64,000 bases of DNA, taken from positions 1 through 64,000 of the forward strand of contig NZ_CALEYG010000035.1 of the NCBI RefSeq assembly GCF_937924975.1. Reading direction: 5' to 3'. This DNA comes from an uncultured Stomatobaculum sp. (GTDB lineage Bacteria > Bacillota > Clostridia > Lachnospirales > Lachnospiraceae). Of this stretch, positions 25,680-35,157 are shown in pieces; within the stretch, counting starts at the first letter, position 1, and each line of letters begins with the position of its first letter. The position numbers and the translations under genes were made by a program. Under the pieces are notes generated by a model. The model searched no databases. It was not told the origin of the DNA and saw only the letters and a program-made list of their open reading frames with translations.

Positions 25680-26752
25680 GACAGGTACTTCGCTGGGAAC
25701 TGCTTCTGATCAAGCGTTTCTTCCGAAAGAAGAGTTTTCTGGTTCTCTGTCTGCTCCTGCCGCTGCTCGGGTTCTTTTTGCGGCTCGGAAGCCGCGGGGA
25801 GAGCGGCATTTTGCGAATCGGTCTGGTCGCGGAAGAGAAGGAAGGGCAGCTGCCGGAAGTGAATCGGCGGGTCGCGGACAGGCTGCTGACCGGTGACACG
25901 GTGCTTCGCATCGAGAAGATCTCCGACGAACGGCGCGCGCGGGAACAGCTCCGTAACGGCAGACTGGACGCCGCGTGGATTCTGCCGTCTGACCTCGAAG
26001 CGCGGATCGAGAAGCGCGCCGGCGGCAAAAACATTCCGCTGGTCACGGTACTCGAGCGAGAGGACAGCGCGGTTGTGCTTTTGTCCCGCGAAGTGCTGTA
26101 CCGCGCGCTCTACCCGGAGATTTCCGAGTCCGTCTACCGGAGCTTTCTCACGGAAAAGTTTTCGCTACATCCGGACAGTTCGGATGTGCGGCAAGAACTG
26201 GATACACGCTATGCGGATGTGAACATAGACGGCGAGCTGATCTCGTACGAGAATGCGGCGGGACAGACGGTGCAGCGACAGAGCTACCTCCGCTCGCCGC
26301 TTCGCGGCCTCGGTGCACTCTGGCTGCTGCTGATGAGTTTTGTCGCGCTGCTCTACTTTCTCGAAGACAGACGGAAGGGGCTGTTCTCCTTTGCGCCCGC
26401 GGCCGTGCAGTGCCGGTTTGCGCTCCGCTATCTGCTCGCGGTGCAGGCGGTGGCGAGTCTCGGCCTTTTGGCGCTGCTCTTTGCGGGCGGGGTGATTCAA
26501 AGTGCGGGGCGGGAAGCTCTGTCCCTGCTCTGCCTGAACTTCCTGGTACTGCTCTTTGTGTCGATAATCGGCGCGCTGACCCGGGGGCGGCAGGAAATCC
26601 TGCTCGCGCTCCTGCTGCCGCTTCTCCTGCTCTGCCTGCTCGGCGCGCCCGTATTTCTGGACCTCGGCATCCGCGCGCTCGAGTTCTTAAATCCGCTGTA
26701 TTATTACCTCAAACTGGCGGTCGGAACCTTGGCTCCGGTGGTTGAGTTATGA
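25676..26752 (+). CDS. ABC-2 family permease, subunit 2
   Basis: The 358-residue protein has the same layout as the upstream permease: basic start, a helix near 18-38, an extracytoplasmic domain (LRIGLVAEEKEGQLPEVN, then AAWILPSDLEARIEKRAGG) and about five C-terminal helices. The two proteins are probably paralogues that form a heterodimer on one ATPase. Its ATGA overlap fixes the start. The operon seems to end here, 73 bases before the pepT start. Confidence 0.83.
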   Translation: MRQVLRWELLLIKRFFRKKSFLVLCLLLPLLGFFLRLGSRGESGILRIGLVAEEKEGQLPEVNRRVADRLLTGDTVLRIEKISDERRAREQLRNGRLDAAWILPSDLEARIEKRAGGKNIPLVTVLEREDSAVVLLSREVLYRALYPEISESVYRSFLTEKFSLHPDSSDVRQELDTRYADVNIDGELISYENAAGQTVQRQSYLRSPLRGLGALWLLLMSFVALLYFLEDRRKGLFSFAPAAVQCRFALRYLLAVQAVASLGLLALLFAGGVIQSAGREALSLLCLNFLVLLFVSIIGALTRGRQEILLALLLPLLLLCLLGAPVFLDLGIRALEFLNPLYYYLKLAVGTLAPVVEL

Positions 26753-26825
26753 AAGTCTATCGTGTAGGATGGAAACTGTAAAAGCCACGAAAAAAGCTAC
26801 GACCGAAAACGAAGGAGGCAGGAAT

Positions 26826-28067
26826 ATGGATGCATTGGAAAGACTCATTTCTTATATCAAAATAGATACCCAGTCCTCGGAGGAGTCGGGGACGCACCCG
26901 TCTACCGAGAAACAGTTTGACCTCGCGCGGAAGCTCGAGGCAGAGCTCAGAGAGCTCGGCGCCAAAGACGTGCGCTTAAGCGACAAGTGCTATGTCTACG
27001 CGCGCATTCCCTCGAATCTCACAGAGGCGGAAAATGCGGTGACACCGGCGCTCGGCCTCATCTCCCACATGGATACTTCGCCCGCAGCGAGCGACACGGA
27101 TGTGAAGCCGCGCCTCATCGAGAAGTACGAGGGCGGGGACATTGCGCTCGGACACGGCGAAGTGCTGTCGCCGAAGACTTTCCCGCAGCTGGATCTCGCC
27201 AAGGGGGATGCGCTCTTGGTCACGGACGGCAGCACTCTGCTCGGTGCGGACGACAAGGCCGGCGTCGCGGAGATCATGGCGCTCGTCGAATATCTGCACG
27301 AGCATCCGGAGCACCGCCACGGCGAGCTTTGCATCGGTTTCACGCCGGATGAGGAAATCGGAGAGGGCGCTAAGTTCTTCGATGTGAAGGGCTTCGGCGC
27401 GGAAGTTGCCTACACGGTGGACGGCGGTGAAATCGGCGGCATCGAGTACGAGAACTTCAATGCGGCTTCCGGCACGCTGCACATCAAGGGCGTGAACGTG
27501 CACCCGGGTTCCGCGAAGAATAAGATGGTCAGTGCCGTCATGCTCGGCATGGAGTTCCAGTCCCTCCTGCCGCCCTGCACCCCGGCGAACACCGAGGGCT
27601 TCGAGGGCTTTTTCCACCTCTGCCAGATGAAGGGCGATGAGAGTTCCGCGGAACTCCGCTACATCATCCGCGAGCACGACCGCGAGAAGTTCGAGGGCAT
27701 GAAGAAGACCTTCCTCGCGGTTGCCGAGCAGCTGAATGAAAAGTACGCGCACACCGAGGCGAAGCTCACGGCAGAGGTGAAAGACAGCTACTACAACATG
27801 AAGGAGAAGGTGGAGCCCTACCCATATTTGATCGAGACTGCGCGCGAAGCCTTCCGGAAGAACGACATCACGCCGAGCACGGTGGCCATTCGCGGCGGCA
27901 CCGACGGCGCGACGCTCTCCTACATGGGACTGCCCTGCCCAAACATCTCGACCGGCGGCGAGAACTTCCACGGCATCTACGAGTACCTGAATGTCACCGA
28001 CTTCTACCGCATGATTGAGGTCCTGAAGACTCTTGTCACCGAGATGATCGGAAAAAAGGCGAAATAA
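26826..28067 (+). CDS. pepT: Peptidase T (tripeptide aminopeptidase)
   Basis: Cytoplasmic zinc metallopeptidase of family M20B that removes the N-terminal residue of tripeptides. The 413 residues include SHMDTSPA (His 81, Asp 83), LGADDKAG (Asp 142), TPDEEIG (Glu 177/178) and VDGGEIGGIEYENF (Asp 199), so the whole di-zinc site is present. The start at 26826 is set by AAGGAGG 11 bases upstream. It appears to be a single gene. Confidence 0.96.
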   Translation: MDALERLISYIKIDTQSSEESGTHPSTEKQFDLARKLEAELRELGAKDVRLSDKCYVYARIPSNLTEAENAVTPALGLISHMDTSPAASDTDVKPRLIEKYEGGDIALGHGEVLSPKTFPQLDLAKGDALLVTDGSTLLGADDKAGVAEIMALVEYLHEHPEHRHGELCIGFTPDEEIGEGAKFFDVKGFGAEVAYTVDGGEIGGIEYENFNAASGTLHIKGVNVHPGSAKNKMVSAVMLGMEFQSLLPPCTPANTEGFEGFFHLCQMKGDESSAELRYIIREHDREKFEGMKKTFLAVAEQLNEKYAHTEAKLTAEVKDSYYNMKEKVEPYPYLIETAREAFRKNDITPSTVAIRGGTDGATLSYMGLPCPNISTGGENFHGIYEYLNVTDFYRMIEVLKTLVTEMIGKKAK

Positions 28068-28091
28068 AATTGTAAGGAAACGAAAGATAGC

Positions 28092-28120
28092 TTTACAAGT
28101 TTTGGGATTGGGTGTAAGAT
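28092..28120 (+). promoter_or_regulatory. Promoter of the tRNA-Ala gene
   Basis: TTTACA at 28092-28097 and TAAGAT at 28115-28120, with a 17-base spacer. It lies about 38 bases before the mature tRNA 5' end. The leader holds a small GGTAC...GTACC hairpin near 28131. Confidence 0.6.
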
Positions 28121-28157
28121 ATTATCTGTTGGTACGGTAGTACCGCTCAAATCCCGT

Positions 28158-28230
28158 GGGGGTGTAGCTCAGCTGGGAGAGCACCACGTTCGCAACGTGG
28201 GGGTCAAGGGTTCGAATCCCTCCATCTCCA
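28158..28230 (+). tRNA. tRNA-Ala (anticodon CGC)
   Basis: The cloverleaf folds over 73 bases. The acceptor stem GGGGGTG pairs with CATCTCC and includes the G3-U70 pair that marks alanine tRNAs. The D arm is GCTC...GAGC, the anticodon stem CCACG/CGTGG holds loop TTCGCAA (anticodon CGC, reads GCG) and the T loop is TTCGAAT. One A-C mismatch ends the T stem. CCA is not encoded. A GCG-reading isoacceptor fits the GC-rich codon use here. Confidence 0.95.
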
Positions 28231-28236
28231 TTTAGA

Positions 28237-28269
28237 AAAAAAGCCGCAGGCAGAAGCCCTGCGGCTTTT
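28237..28269 (+). terminator. Terminator after tRNA-Ala
   Basis: AAGCCGCAGG (28241-28250) pairs with CCTGCGGCTT (28258-28267) around a seven-base loop, extended by the flanking A and T runs. It starts within 10 bases of the tRNA 3' end. Confidence 0.85.
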
Positions 28270-28335
28270 CGCGTTTTCGGCGTGCGTCTCACGGGAGAGG
28301 AAACAGTCACAGGTTTTGCAGCGAAGGAGTATTGT

Positions 28336-29586
28336 ATGTATCAAATCAACGAAAATTATCTGAAACTTCCGGGTTCCTATCTGTTTTCGACGATTGCGAA
28401 GAAGGTCGCCGCTTTTACCGACGCGCATCAGGGCGAGCGCGTCATCCGGATGGGCATCGGCGACGTGACGAAGCCGCTCTGCCCGGCGGTCATTCAGGCG
28501 CTGCACAAGGCGGTCGACGAGATGGGAGAAGCGGAGACCTTCCGCGGCTACGGGCCGGAAAACGGCTATGCCTTCCTCCGGGATAAGATGGTCGAATTCG
28601 ACTATGCGGCGCGCGGCGCGGAGATCCGGGCGGATGAGATTTTTATTTCGGACGGCGCAAAGAGCGACTCCGGCAATATCCAGGAAATTTTCAGTCTCGA
28701 TTCCACGGTCGCAGTCTGCGACCCGGTCTATCCCGTGTACCTCGATACGAATGTGATGGCGGGCCGGAGCGGCGATTACGATGCGGAAAAGGGCGTCTAT
28801 GCGGGCATCACTTACCTGCCCTGTACCGCGGAAAATGATTTCACACCGGCGTTCCCGGCGGGCAAGGCACCGGACCTCATCTATCTCTGCTCGCCGAACA
28901 ACCCGACCGGCGCGGTCATGCGGAAGGAGGCGTTGCAGCGCTGGGTGGATTATGCCAACGAGAACGGTAGCGTGATTCTTTTTGACGCGGCCTATGAGGC
29001 CTATATCACCGAGGCCGATGTTCCGCACACGATTTACGAGTGCGAGGGAGCGAGAACCTGTGCGATTGAGCTCCGCTCGTTCTCGAAGAAGGCGGGCTTC
29101 ACGGGACTTCGCCTCGGCGCGACGGTGGTGCCGCACGATCTTCGGAAAAGGGTGAAGCGCGCGGACGGCACGACCGAGGAAGTCGAGCTGCATGCGCTCT
29201 GGAGCAGACGCCACGGTACCAAGTTCAACGGCGCGCCCTACATTGTGCAGCGCGCGGGCGAGGCAGTCTACTCCGCCGAGGGACAGCGGGAGACCGCCGA
29301 GCAGGTCGCGTACTATATGCGGAATGCGCACTACATGTACGAGACCCTGAAAAAGGCAGGCTTCTCGGTCTACGGCGGCGTGAACGCGCCCTACGTCTGG
29401 GTGAAAACGCCCGGCAATATGACGAGCTGGGAGTTTTTTGATACACTGTTGGAGAAAGCGGCGGTGGTCGGCACGCCGGGTTCCGGCTTCGGACCGCACG
29501 GCGAGCATTATTTCCGTTTCTCGGCTTTCGGAACTTACGAGGATACAGTCGAGGCGATGGTGCGCATACAGGCGTTGCAGCTGTGA
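28336..29586 (+). CDS. dapL: LL-diaminopimelate aminotransferase DapL
   Basis: PLP enzyme that converts tetrahydrodipicolinate straight to LL-diaminopimelate for lysine and peptidoglycan, bypassing the acylated pathways. The 416 residues include GIGDVTKPL, SDGAKSDSGNI, CSPNNPTGAV and the PLP-lysine motif SFSKKAGFTGLRLG (Lys 251). FRFSAFGTYEDT near the end is typical. The ATG at 28336 follows AAGGAG at a good distance. The next frame overlaps the stop codon region, so dapL and the GmhA-like gene may be cotranscribed. Confidence 0.96.
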   Translation: MYQINENYLKLPGSYLFSTIAKKVAAFTDAHQGERVIRMGIGDVTKPLCPAVIQALHKAVDEMGEAETFRGYGPENGYAFLRDKMVEFDYAARGAEIRADEIFISDGAKSDSGNIQEIFSLDSTVAVCDPVYPVYLDTNVMAGRSGDYDAEKGVYAGITYLPCTAENDFTPAFPAGKAPDLIYLCSPNNPTGAVMRKEALQRWVDYANENGSVILFDAAYEAYITEADVPHTIYECEGARTCAIELRSFSKKAGFTGLRLGATVVPHDLRKRVKRADGTTEEVELHALWSRRHGTKFNGAPYIVQRAGEAVYSAEGQRETAEQVAYYMRNAHYMYETLKKAGFSVYGGVNAPYVWVKTPGNMTSWEFFDTLLEKAAVVGTPGSGFGPHGEHYFRFSAFGTYEDTVEAMVRIQALQL

Positions 29587-29630
29587 CCATAGCGCAGGAA
29601 AGACGGAAACTGGCAGAGAGGAGCAGAGAG

Positions 29631-30281
29631 ATGGAGAGAGAAGAAAATCTGGAGCTTTTGCTCACACGGTACGCGGATCTTGTCCCCCTCCGGGCAGAGC
29701 TCTACCGCGCGCTGGAGGTGCTGCAAAGCGCCTTTTCGGCGGGCGGCAAGCTGCTGGTCGGCGGAAACGGCGGGAGCGCGGCCGACAGCGAGCACATGGT
29801 CGGCGAACTCATGAAGAGCTTTGCCTTTCGCCGCAGCATTCCGGCGGCGGTGCGGGAGACCCTGAGCGCGCAGGGCGAGCGCGGCGCGCGTGTCGCAGCG
29901 ATGCTCGAGGGGGCGCTTCCGGCCATCGCAATCACGGGACACGACGCGCTACAGAGCGCCTTCGGCAATGACACGGACTGGAAGTTTGCCATGGCGCAGC
30001 AGGTCTACGGCTACGGCAGAGCGGGCGATGTACTGCTCGCCATCAGTACCTCCGGCAATTCCGAGAATGTTCTGAATGCGGCGGAGACCGCACGGGCGCT
30101 CGGCCTGAAGGTCATTGCCCTCACGGGTAAGACCGGCGGCGCACTCGCAAAAATCGCGGATGTGTCACTCATTGTGCCGCGGCAGGAAACCTATCAGATT
30201 CAGGAGCTGCACCTGCCGATTTATCATGCTCTCTGCCTCGCGCTCGAGACTGCCTTCTTTGGGGAGGATGCCGAAAAATGA
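29631..30281 (+). CDS. SIS-domain sugar isomerase, GmhA-like (sedoheptulose-7-phosphate isomerase)
   Basis: GmhA makes D-glycero-D-manno-heptose-7-phosphate from sedoheptulose-7-phosphate. The 216-residue protein has the SIS-domain motifs GGNGGSAADSEHMVGEL (44-60), AISTSGNSENV and ALTGKTGG; the Glu and His of ADSEHMVGE match GmhA rather than other SIS families. The ATG at 29631 is preferred because of GAGAGGAG upstream; an in-frame GTG at 29583 overlapping dapL is possible. Partner genes for ADP- or GDP-heptose synthesis are not in the window. The locus downstream suggests heptose decoration of a surface glycan, which is inference. Confidence 0.85.
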   Translation: MEREENLELLLTRYADLVPLRAELYRALEVLQSAFSAGGKLLVGGNGGSAADSEHMVGELMKSFAFRRSIPAAVRETLSAQGERGARVAAMLEGALPAIAITGHDALQSAFGNDTDWKFAMAQQVYGYGRAGDVLLAISTSGNSENVLNAAETARALGLKVIALTGKTGGALAKIADVSLIVPRQETYQIQELHLPIYHALCLALETAFFGEDAEK

Positions 30282-31060
30282 CGCACAGCTTTGCGGTTTG
30301 TGCCTACGGGGATTCGCCCTATCTGGAGCGCTGCCTCCGCTCGCTCGCCGGGCAGACGGTTTCTTCGGAGAAACTGCTCTGCACGGCGACGCCGAGCCCC
30401 TTTCTCGAGCGGCTCGCGGCACAGTACGGCTTTCGCTACTGTGTGCGGGACGGAGAACCCGGCATCGGGGCGGACTGGAACTTTGCGCTGCATCAGGCCT
30501 CCGGTGACTTTGTGACGCTCGCCCACCAGGACGATGTCTACGCAAAACACTATGCGGAGACTCTGTACCGCACGGCGGCGGCGCACCCGGATCTCACTCT
30601 CTTTACGACGGACGCACGCATTCTCCGGGACGGCAGGATTCAGCCGCGGAGCAAGGCGGAGTTCGTGAAAAAACTGCTGCGCGTTCCACTGCGCGTTCCG
30701 TTGCTTTCGACCTGTACGGCGGGGAAGCGCCTCAGCCTTCGCTTCGGCAATCCGATTGTCTGCCCCTCCTGCGCCTACCGGCGGGACGCGCTCGGCGAGG
30801 CACCCTTTTCGACCTCGCGCCGCTTTGTGCTCGACTGGGAGCTGCTCTGGCAGCTCGCGGCGGCGGGCGGTCGCTGGGTGGTTGCGGAGCAGAGCCTGTT
30901 ACTCTACCGGATTCACAGCGGCGCGGCGACCGCGGCGCTCACGGAGAATCATGTGCGGGAGCGGGAAGAGAGAGCCATGTTCCGGATGATGTGGCCGGAA
31001 GCCGTCACGGAACTGCTGATGCGCCTTTACCGGAGTGCCTATGTGGACTACGGGGCGTAG
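30278..31060 (+). CDS. Glycosyltransferase family 2
   Basis: The 260-residue protein starts FAVCAYGDSPYLERCLRSL, with GADWNFALHQASGDFV and LAHQDDVY (metal site) in the GT-A part. VLDWELLWQLAAAG and LYRIHSG near the end fit GT2 enzymes that add a sugar to lipid-linked or protein-linked glycans. The N-terminus lacks the usual VSVVIP run, so it belongs to a divergent subgroup. It is coupled to the GmhA-like gene by an ATGA overlap and overlaps the next gene by 20 bases. Confidence 0.78.
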   Translation: MTHSFAVCAYGDSPYLERCLRSLAGQTVSSEKLLCTATPSPFLERLAAQYGFRYCVRDGEPGIGADWNFALHQASGDFVTLAHQDDVYAKHYAETLYRTAAAHPDLTLFTTDARILRDGRIQPRSKAEFVKKLLRVPLRVPLLSTCTAGKRLSLRFGNPIVCPSCAYRRDALGEAPFSTSRRFVLDWELLWQLAAAGGRWVVAEQSLLLYRIHSGAATAALTENHVREREERAMFRMMWPEAVTELLMRLYRSAYVDYGA

Positions 31061-33242
31061 GGCGGGGCTGCTCGCGGCGGTTGCCGCGGGACTCAGTCTG
31101 TTTGCGGCGCACGGTCTCGCGGGGGACGGCTTTTTTGCGGAGCAGTTCGCGGACCCGCGGACGGCGGCGATGCTCCTCGAGACCGCACTTGTATACCTGC
31201 TCTTTTTCGGCGTCGATCGGATCCGCGGGAGAGGGCGGCGAAACGCAGCGCGTGTTCTCCTGTTGCTCGGCTTCGCATTTCGTCATCTGGCGCTGTTCAG
31301 CGTGCTCATGGCGGGATTCTGGATTCTGATGTTGAGTCTTACCGGCATGGCGCTCTTATACCGTCGCGCGGAGGTCGCCGCCACGGCGGAGAAGCTGTAT
31401 CGCGGCTTCCTGACGGGGGCGGCGTGCTGGATTGCGCTGGTCGGCCTGCTGTCAGGCTTCCATATCGGCGGTCTCCGCATCTGGCGCGCGCTGGCGGGCA
31501 TCTTTTCGTTGCTTGCGCTGCTCACCGCAGGGCGAGCGCTTGTCGCCGGGGCGATAAAAAGCAGAGCGCTTCCCGGCGCGGCGGCGGAGGTGCGGCGGAG
31601 CGGCGGAGAGAGCGCTGTCACGGCGCTCACAATCACGGCCGTACTCGTGCAGCTCGGCCGCCTGAATCTCGCGGTCGACTACGACTCCCTCCGCTATGCG
31701 CTCCGCTCGCCCTTTGTGCTCGACAACGGCAGGGGCATTTTTGAGGCGCTCGGCTCGGTGAATCAGGTCTATTTTTACCCGAAGGGGCTCGAAATCCTGA
31801 CCTTGCCGCTATACCTCGGGAAAAGTTACGGCCCGACACTCGCCTTTTCCTTTTGCCTCGGGGTACTGCTTTTATTTCTGCTCTATGATTATTGCAGAGC
31901 GGACATCGGAGAGAAGCGCGCGCTCTACCCGGTCGCTGTCGCCGCGCTGCTGCCCGGCGTCATGAACTTAAGCGTCTCGGCAAAGACCGATCTCATCACG
32001 ATTTTATTTCAGCTCTATGCCGTGCGGGAAGTGCGCCGCGCGGAACGGCAGCGCGGCACGGAGCGCCGTATCGCCGTTTCCTTTGCCGCGAGCGCCCTGC
32101 TCTTTACCTTCATGCTGAAACCGACAGCGCCGGTCTTTTCGGGGGGCTTACTCATCGGCTTTTTCCTCTACGCGCTGTTGTACGGGCGGCGGAGAGGACA
32201 TATCACACTGTCTGCCGGAGGCGGACAGAAAGACAAGAGACCGTGGCGGCAGCTTTTGCTCCCGCCGCTCGTTACCTTGACAGCGCTTGCGGCCGTGACG
32301 CTTCGAACGCTGCACCTGACCGGGTATCCGCTGGTCTCGGTTTTCACCGGCCTCTTTGAGACACTCGGTTTTCACGGCAGATATCCGCTCGCCGTGCAGA
32401 GTCTCCCGGATGCCGGGGCAGAGCTTTCCGGGAAAGCACGTCTCTTTGCGCTCCTTTTGCGCCTGCGGCTTCTTTTTCTTGCGCCGGTCGGGGAAGCGGG
32501 CTTACATATCCGCATTGCCTGGGGCACGACACTGATTCCCGTCCTGCTCCTTGCGCTCTGCTTTCACAACCGCGCGAAAACCGCGCGAAGGGCGGGCAGC
32601 GTTGCTCTGCCGGGCTGTCTCCTCGCGGTGCAGGGCTTTTTGCTGCTTTTCTCGCTCGAGCGCCTGCATCAGATTGACGGCAATTACTACGGCCTTTTTT
32701 ACCTGCTGGTCCTGCTCACGGCTTTTCTGCTGTGGCGGGAGAAGAGCGCGCTGTTATTCCGGGCGCTTAGCCCGGCGGCACTGCTCGCCGTCCTGATGCT
32801 CTGTCTCACCAACTGGGCAGGCGCGCGGGGCTATACGGGCTATGAGGGCAGGACCGGTCTCTTCTATCCGCACGGGCGGCTTGCCGAGGAGACGCTGATT
32901 CTCGACGGCGGCGAGCCCATCTACCGCTATGTGAAAAATGCGCCGCGCATGCGTCTTCTGACTCTGGCGGCCGAGCCTGAGTGCTATCTGCTGCCCTGTG
33001 ACGCGCAGAGTTACACCGACCTCGCGGGGAGCGGCGGCAATGTGTATCTCGTGAAGACGCTGGATCTTTTTAAGGAGTTCCTGGACCGTGCGGGCATAGA
33101 CGCGCTCTATACGGACGATATGTTTCTGGCGGATCACAGCCGCGCGGCCGATATCATCCGCTATCTCGAGGAAGAGGGAAGCATTGAAGTCGTGATACGG
33201 CAGGAGGGCAATGCCCTCTATCGCTACCACCGCGCGCGCTAG
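31041..33242 (+). CDS. Large polytopic membrane protein, GT-C-like glycosyltransferase
   Basis: The 733-residue protein has roughly 12 or more hydrophobic segments and a C-terminal soluble domain (about 600-730). VDYDSLRYALRSPF in an outer loop, followed by FYPKGLEILTLPLYLG, resembles the acidic donor/acceptor loop of GT-C enzymes (DSLxYHLP-type). I recognise no closer family. ATG 31041 is chosen because CGGAG precedes it; GTG 31035 is possible. The overlap with the GT2 implies coupling. It probably uses undecaprenyl-phosphate sugars from the GtrB-like enzyme at the end of the operon. Confidence 0.7.
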   Translation: MWTTGRRAGLLAAVAAGLSLFAAHGLAGDGFFAEQFADPRTAAMLLETALVYLLFFGVDRIRGRGRRNAARVLLLLGFAFRHLALFSVLMAGFWILMLSLTGMALLYRRAEVAATAEKLYRGFLTGAACWIALVGLLSGFHIGGLRIWRALAGIFSLLALLTAGRALVAGAIKSRALPGAAAEVRRSGGESAVTALTITAVLVQLGRLNLAVDYDSLRYALRSPFVLDNGRGIFEALGSVNQVYFYPKGLEILTLPLYLGKSYGPTLAFSFCLGVLLLFLLYDYCRADIGEKRALYPVAVAALLPGVMNLSVSAKTDLITILFQLYAVREVRRAERQRGTERRIAVSFAASALLFTFMLKPTAPVFSGGLLIGFFLYALLYGRRRGHITLSAGGGQKDKRPWRQLLLPPLVTLTALAAVTLRTLHLTGYPLVSVFTGLFETLGFHGRYPLAVQSLPDAGAELSGKARLFALLLRLRLLFLAPVGEAGLHIRIAWGTTLIPVLLLALCFHNRAKTARRAGSVALPGCLLAVQGFLLLFSLERLHQIDGNYYGLFYLLVLLTAFLLWREKSALLFRALSPAALLAVLMLCLTNWAGARGYTGYEGRTGLFYPHGRLAEETLILDGGEPIYRYVKNAPRMRLLTLAAEPECYLLPCDAQSYTDLAGSGGNVYLVKTLDLFKEFLDRAGIDALYTDDMFLADHSRAADIIRYLEEEGSIEVVIRQEGNALYRYHRAR

Positions 33243-33264
33243 CGCGCCAAGACAAGGAGGAGCC

Positions 33265-35157
33265 ATGGGAGAAAAGCAAAAGAAACAGGACATCTGCAGC
33301 GATCTCTTGCTGCTGGCAATGCTCGTCGCCTGGGCGTTCTTTGTGAACCGGCAGTTCCGAATCAGCGGCCTTTATAAAGACGACCTCTACACCTGGTCCT
33401 GCTGGGGCGAGCAGAGCTTTTGGCAGTATGCCTTTCCGCAGGGCTCGACCCGCTGCCGCTTTGTCTACTGGGCGGCGTCCTGGATAGAGCTGCAACTCAT
33501 CGGCCACCACATCGACTGGATTGTTCCGTTCAACATTCTGCTGAATGCGGGTCTCGCGGGTTTCCTCTATCTCTTTGCCAAGCGCCTCTCCGGAAACCGC
33601 GCGGTTGCGTTTGCCGTGGGCTTTCTGTTTCTCGGCTCACACTTCGCCTATTACCAGATCGGACAGTTGCTCGGTCTCATGGAGACCATGGGCGTTTTCT
33701 TTGCGGTGCTGCAGGCCTTTTTCCTGTATCGTTACCTGAGGGGCAGAGCAGAGACCAAGAACTTTTGTCTTGCGCTGCTCGTCTATTTTCTGAATTGCTT
33801 CACGCACGAGCGCTACATGGTCCTGCTGCCCATGTTTTTCTACTGCCTCCTCGTGAGACGGGACAAAAAGTGGTACCGCTATCTCGCGGTCGTCGCGGTC
33901 TTTTTGCTGATGCAGGGCATACGCTTTGTGATGATAGGGACGGTTTCGCCCGAGGGCACCGGCGGCACCAGCTTAAAGGACACCTTCACCGTGCAGGGGG
34001 CGATTACGAATTTTGTGCTCGAAGCGCTGTATTCAATCGGGGTCAATGCGGGGCCCGAGCACCTCTGCGGCCGACCCTGGCAGGACACTTCGTTTCGCGT
34101 CAAAGTACTGGTGCTGTTCTGGAACCTCGCGATGCTCTTTTACCTGCTGATCAGCTTCTACCAGCTCTTTTTGTCGAGAAGGTACCGGAAGCGCGGGGCG
34201 GAGGGCATGAAGCTCCTCCGGGATCTCGTCTTTTTCCTCGGTTTCTGGATTGGCTCTGCGGCGGCCTCGGCAGTCACGATACGCGTGGAGCTCCGCTGGG
34301 TTTATGTGCTCTATGCGTTTCAACTCCTGCTGGTCGCTTATCTCTACGGGATCCGGCGGGTCTCCTGCGAGGCGCGGAACGCGGACCCCGAGGCAAAGCG
34401 CCGCTATCAGTTTGACAACGCGGTGCCGCTTGCGCTGCTCTCGGTTGTTGCCCTGTTAAGTCTCGTAATGCAGCAGTATTATCGCCGCTTTATCCCGAAG
34501 ATTTATCTCTTTCCGGATCAGGCGCGCTATAACTCCCTCGCCGATGTGACCTACGGCAGGTACGGGCGAGAGGTGCTCGGCAAGGACATCGTGATTGTCG
34601 GCAACAGCTATGAGATGAGCGATTTCACGGGGCGCACCTTCTTTAAAACCTTTGATCCGGCGCATACCGGACAGGGCACGGTAGTCCGGCATGTGTCCTC
34701 GGTCTATGACATCGGGCTTGTACATCCGGATATGCTCGTGCTCTTTGAGGATCCCGCACACGATGCGTTTCTCGATGAGACCAAGGCAGTCCGAGAGCTG
34801 CAGTGCGCGGTCGACTACGGCTACTATGAAGACGAGTGGATGGATCGGAGCGCGTCCCTCCGCATTCTGCTGCAGGGGAGCGGCGAACTACACTTCCATG
34901 TGACCTACCCCGGCACCCTGCGGGGCGGCGAGGAAATCACGGTCGAGAGCGGAAACAGCGTGCAGCATTTCCCGCTCACGAAAAATCGCGAGAGCTTTAC
35001 GGTCGTAGGGACGCCCTTTGCGCTTAACACCTTCCGCTTTTCGACGAACTTTCAGGTGGAAAATGCCGCCGAACAGCGCGGCGATACGCCGCTCGCGATG
35101 CTGGTTCGCTTCGATGTCGATGCGGGAGAAGGAGAGAAGGCATGGGAAGGAAAATAA
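33265..35157 (+). CDS. Polytopic membrane protein, GT-C-like, with C-terminal outer domain
   Basis: The 630-residue protein has a cytoplasmic start, about 10 hydrophobic segments in residues 14-430, and a hydrophilic, beta-rich C-terminal domain (about 440-630). GLYKDDLYTWSCWGE in the first outer loop carries the Asp pair expected of GT-C transferases. CFTHERYMVLLPMFFY and TIRVELRWVYVLYAFQ are further loop/helix landmarks. GACAAGGAGGAG precedes the ATG at 33265. Its last 16 bases overlap the next gene. No defined family is recognised. Confidence 0.68.
   Translation: MGEKQKKQDICSDLLLLAMLVAWAFFVNRQFRISGLYKDDLYTWSCWGEQSFWQYAFPQGSTRCRFVYWAASWIELQLIGHHIDWIVPFNILLNAGLAGFLYLFAKRLSGNRAVAFAVGFLFLGSHFAYYQIGQLLGLMETMGVFFAVLQAFFLYRYLRGRAETKNFCLALLVYFLNCFTHERYMVLLPMFFYCLLVRRDKKWYRYLAVVAVFLLMQGIRFVMIGTVSPEGTGGTSLKDTFTVQGAITNFVLEALYSIGVNAGPEHLCGRPWQDTSFRVKVLVLFWNLAMLFYLLISFYQLFLSRRYRKRGAEGMKLLRDLVFFLGFWIGSAAASAVTIRVELRWVYVLYAFQLLLVAYLYGIRRVSCEARNADPEAKRRYQFDNAVPLALLSVVALLSLVMQQYYRRFIPKIYLFPDQARYNSLADVTYGRYGREVLGKDIVIVGNSYEMSDFTGRTFFKTFDPAHTGQGTVVRHVSSVYDIGLVHPDMLVLFEDPAHDAFLDETKAVRELQCAVDYGYYEDEWMDRSASLRILLQGSGELHFHVTYPGTLRGGEEITVESGNSVQHFPLTKNRESFTVVGTPFALNTFRFSTNFQVENAAEQRGDTPLAMLVRFDVDAGEGEKAWEGK

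Noticed and set aside
28128..28146. GGTAC...GTACC hairpin as an independent ncRNA or attenuator
   Set aside because: It is small and lies in the tRNA-Ala precursor leader between the promoter and the tRNA; no further structure supports an independent element.
28158..28336. tRNA-Ala as an integration site for the downstream glycan operon
   Set aside because: No integrase gene and no repeat of the tRNA 3' end was seen downstream; dapL, a core gene, follows directly.
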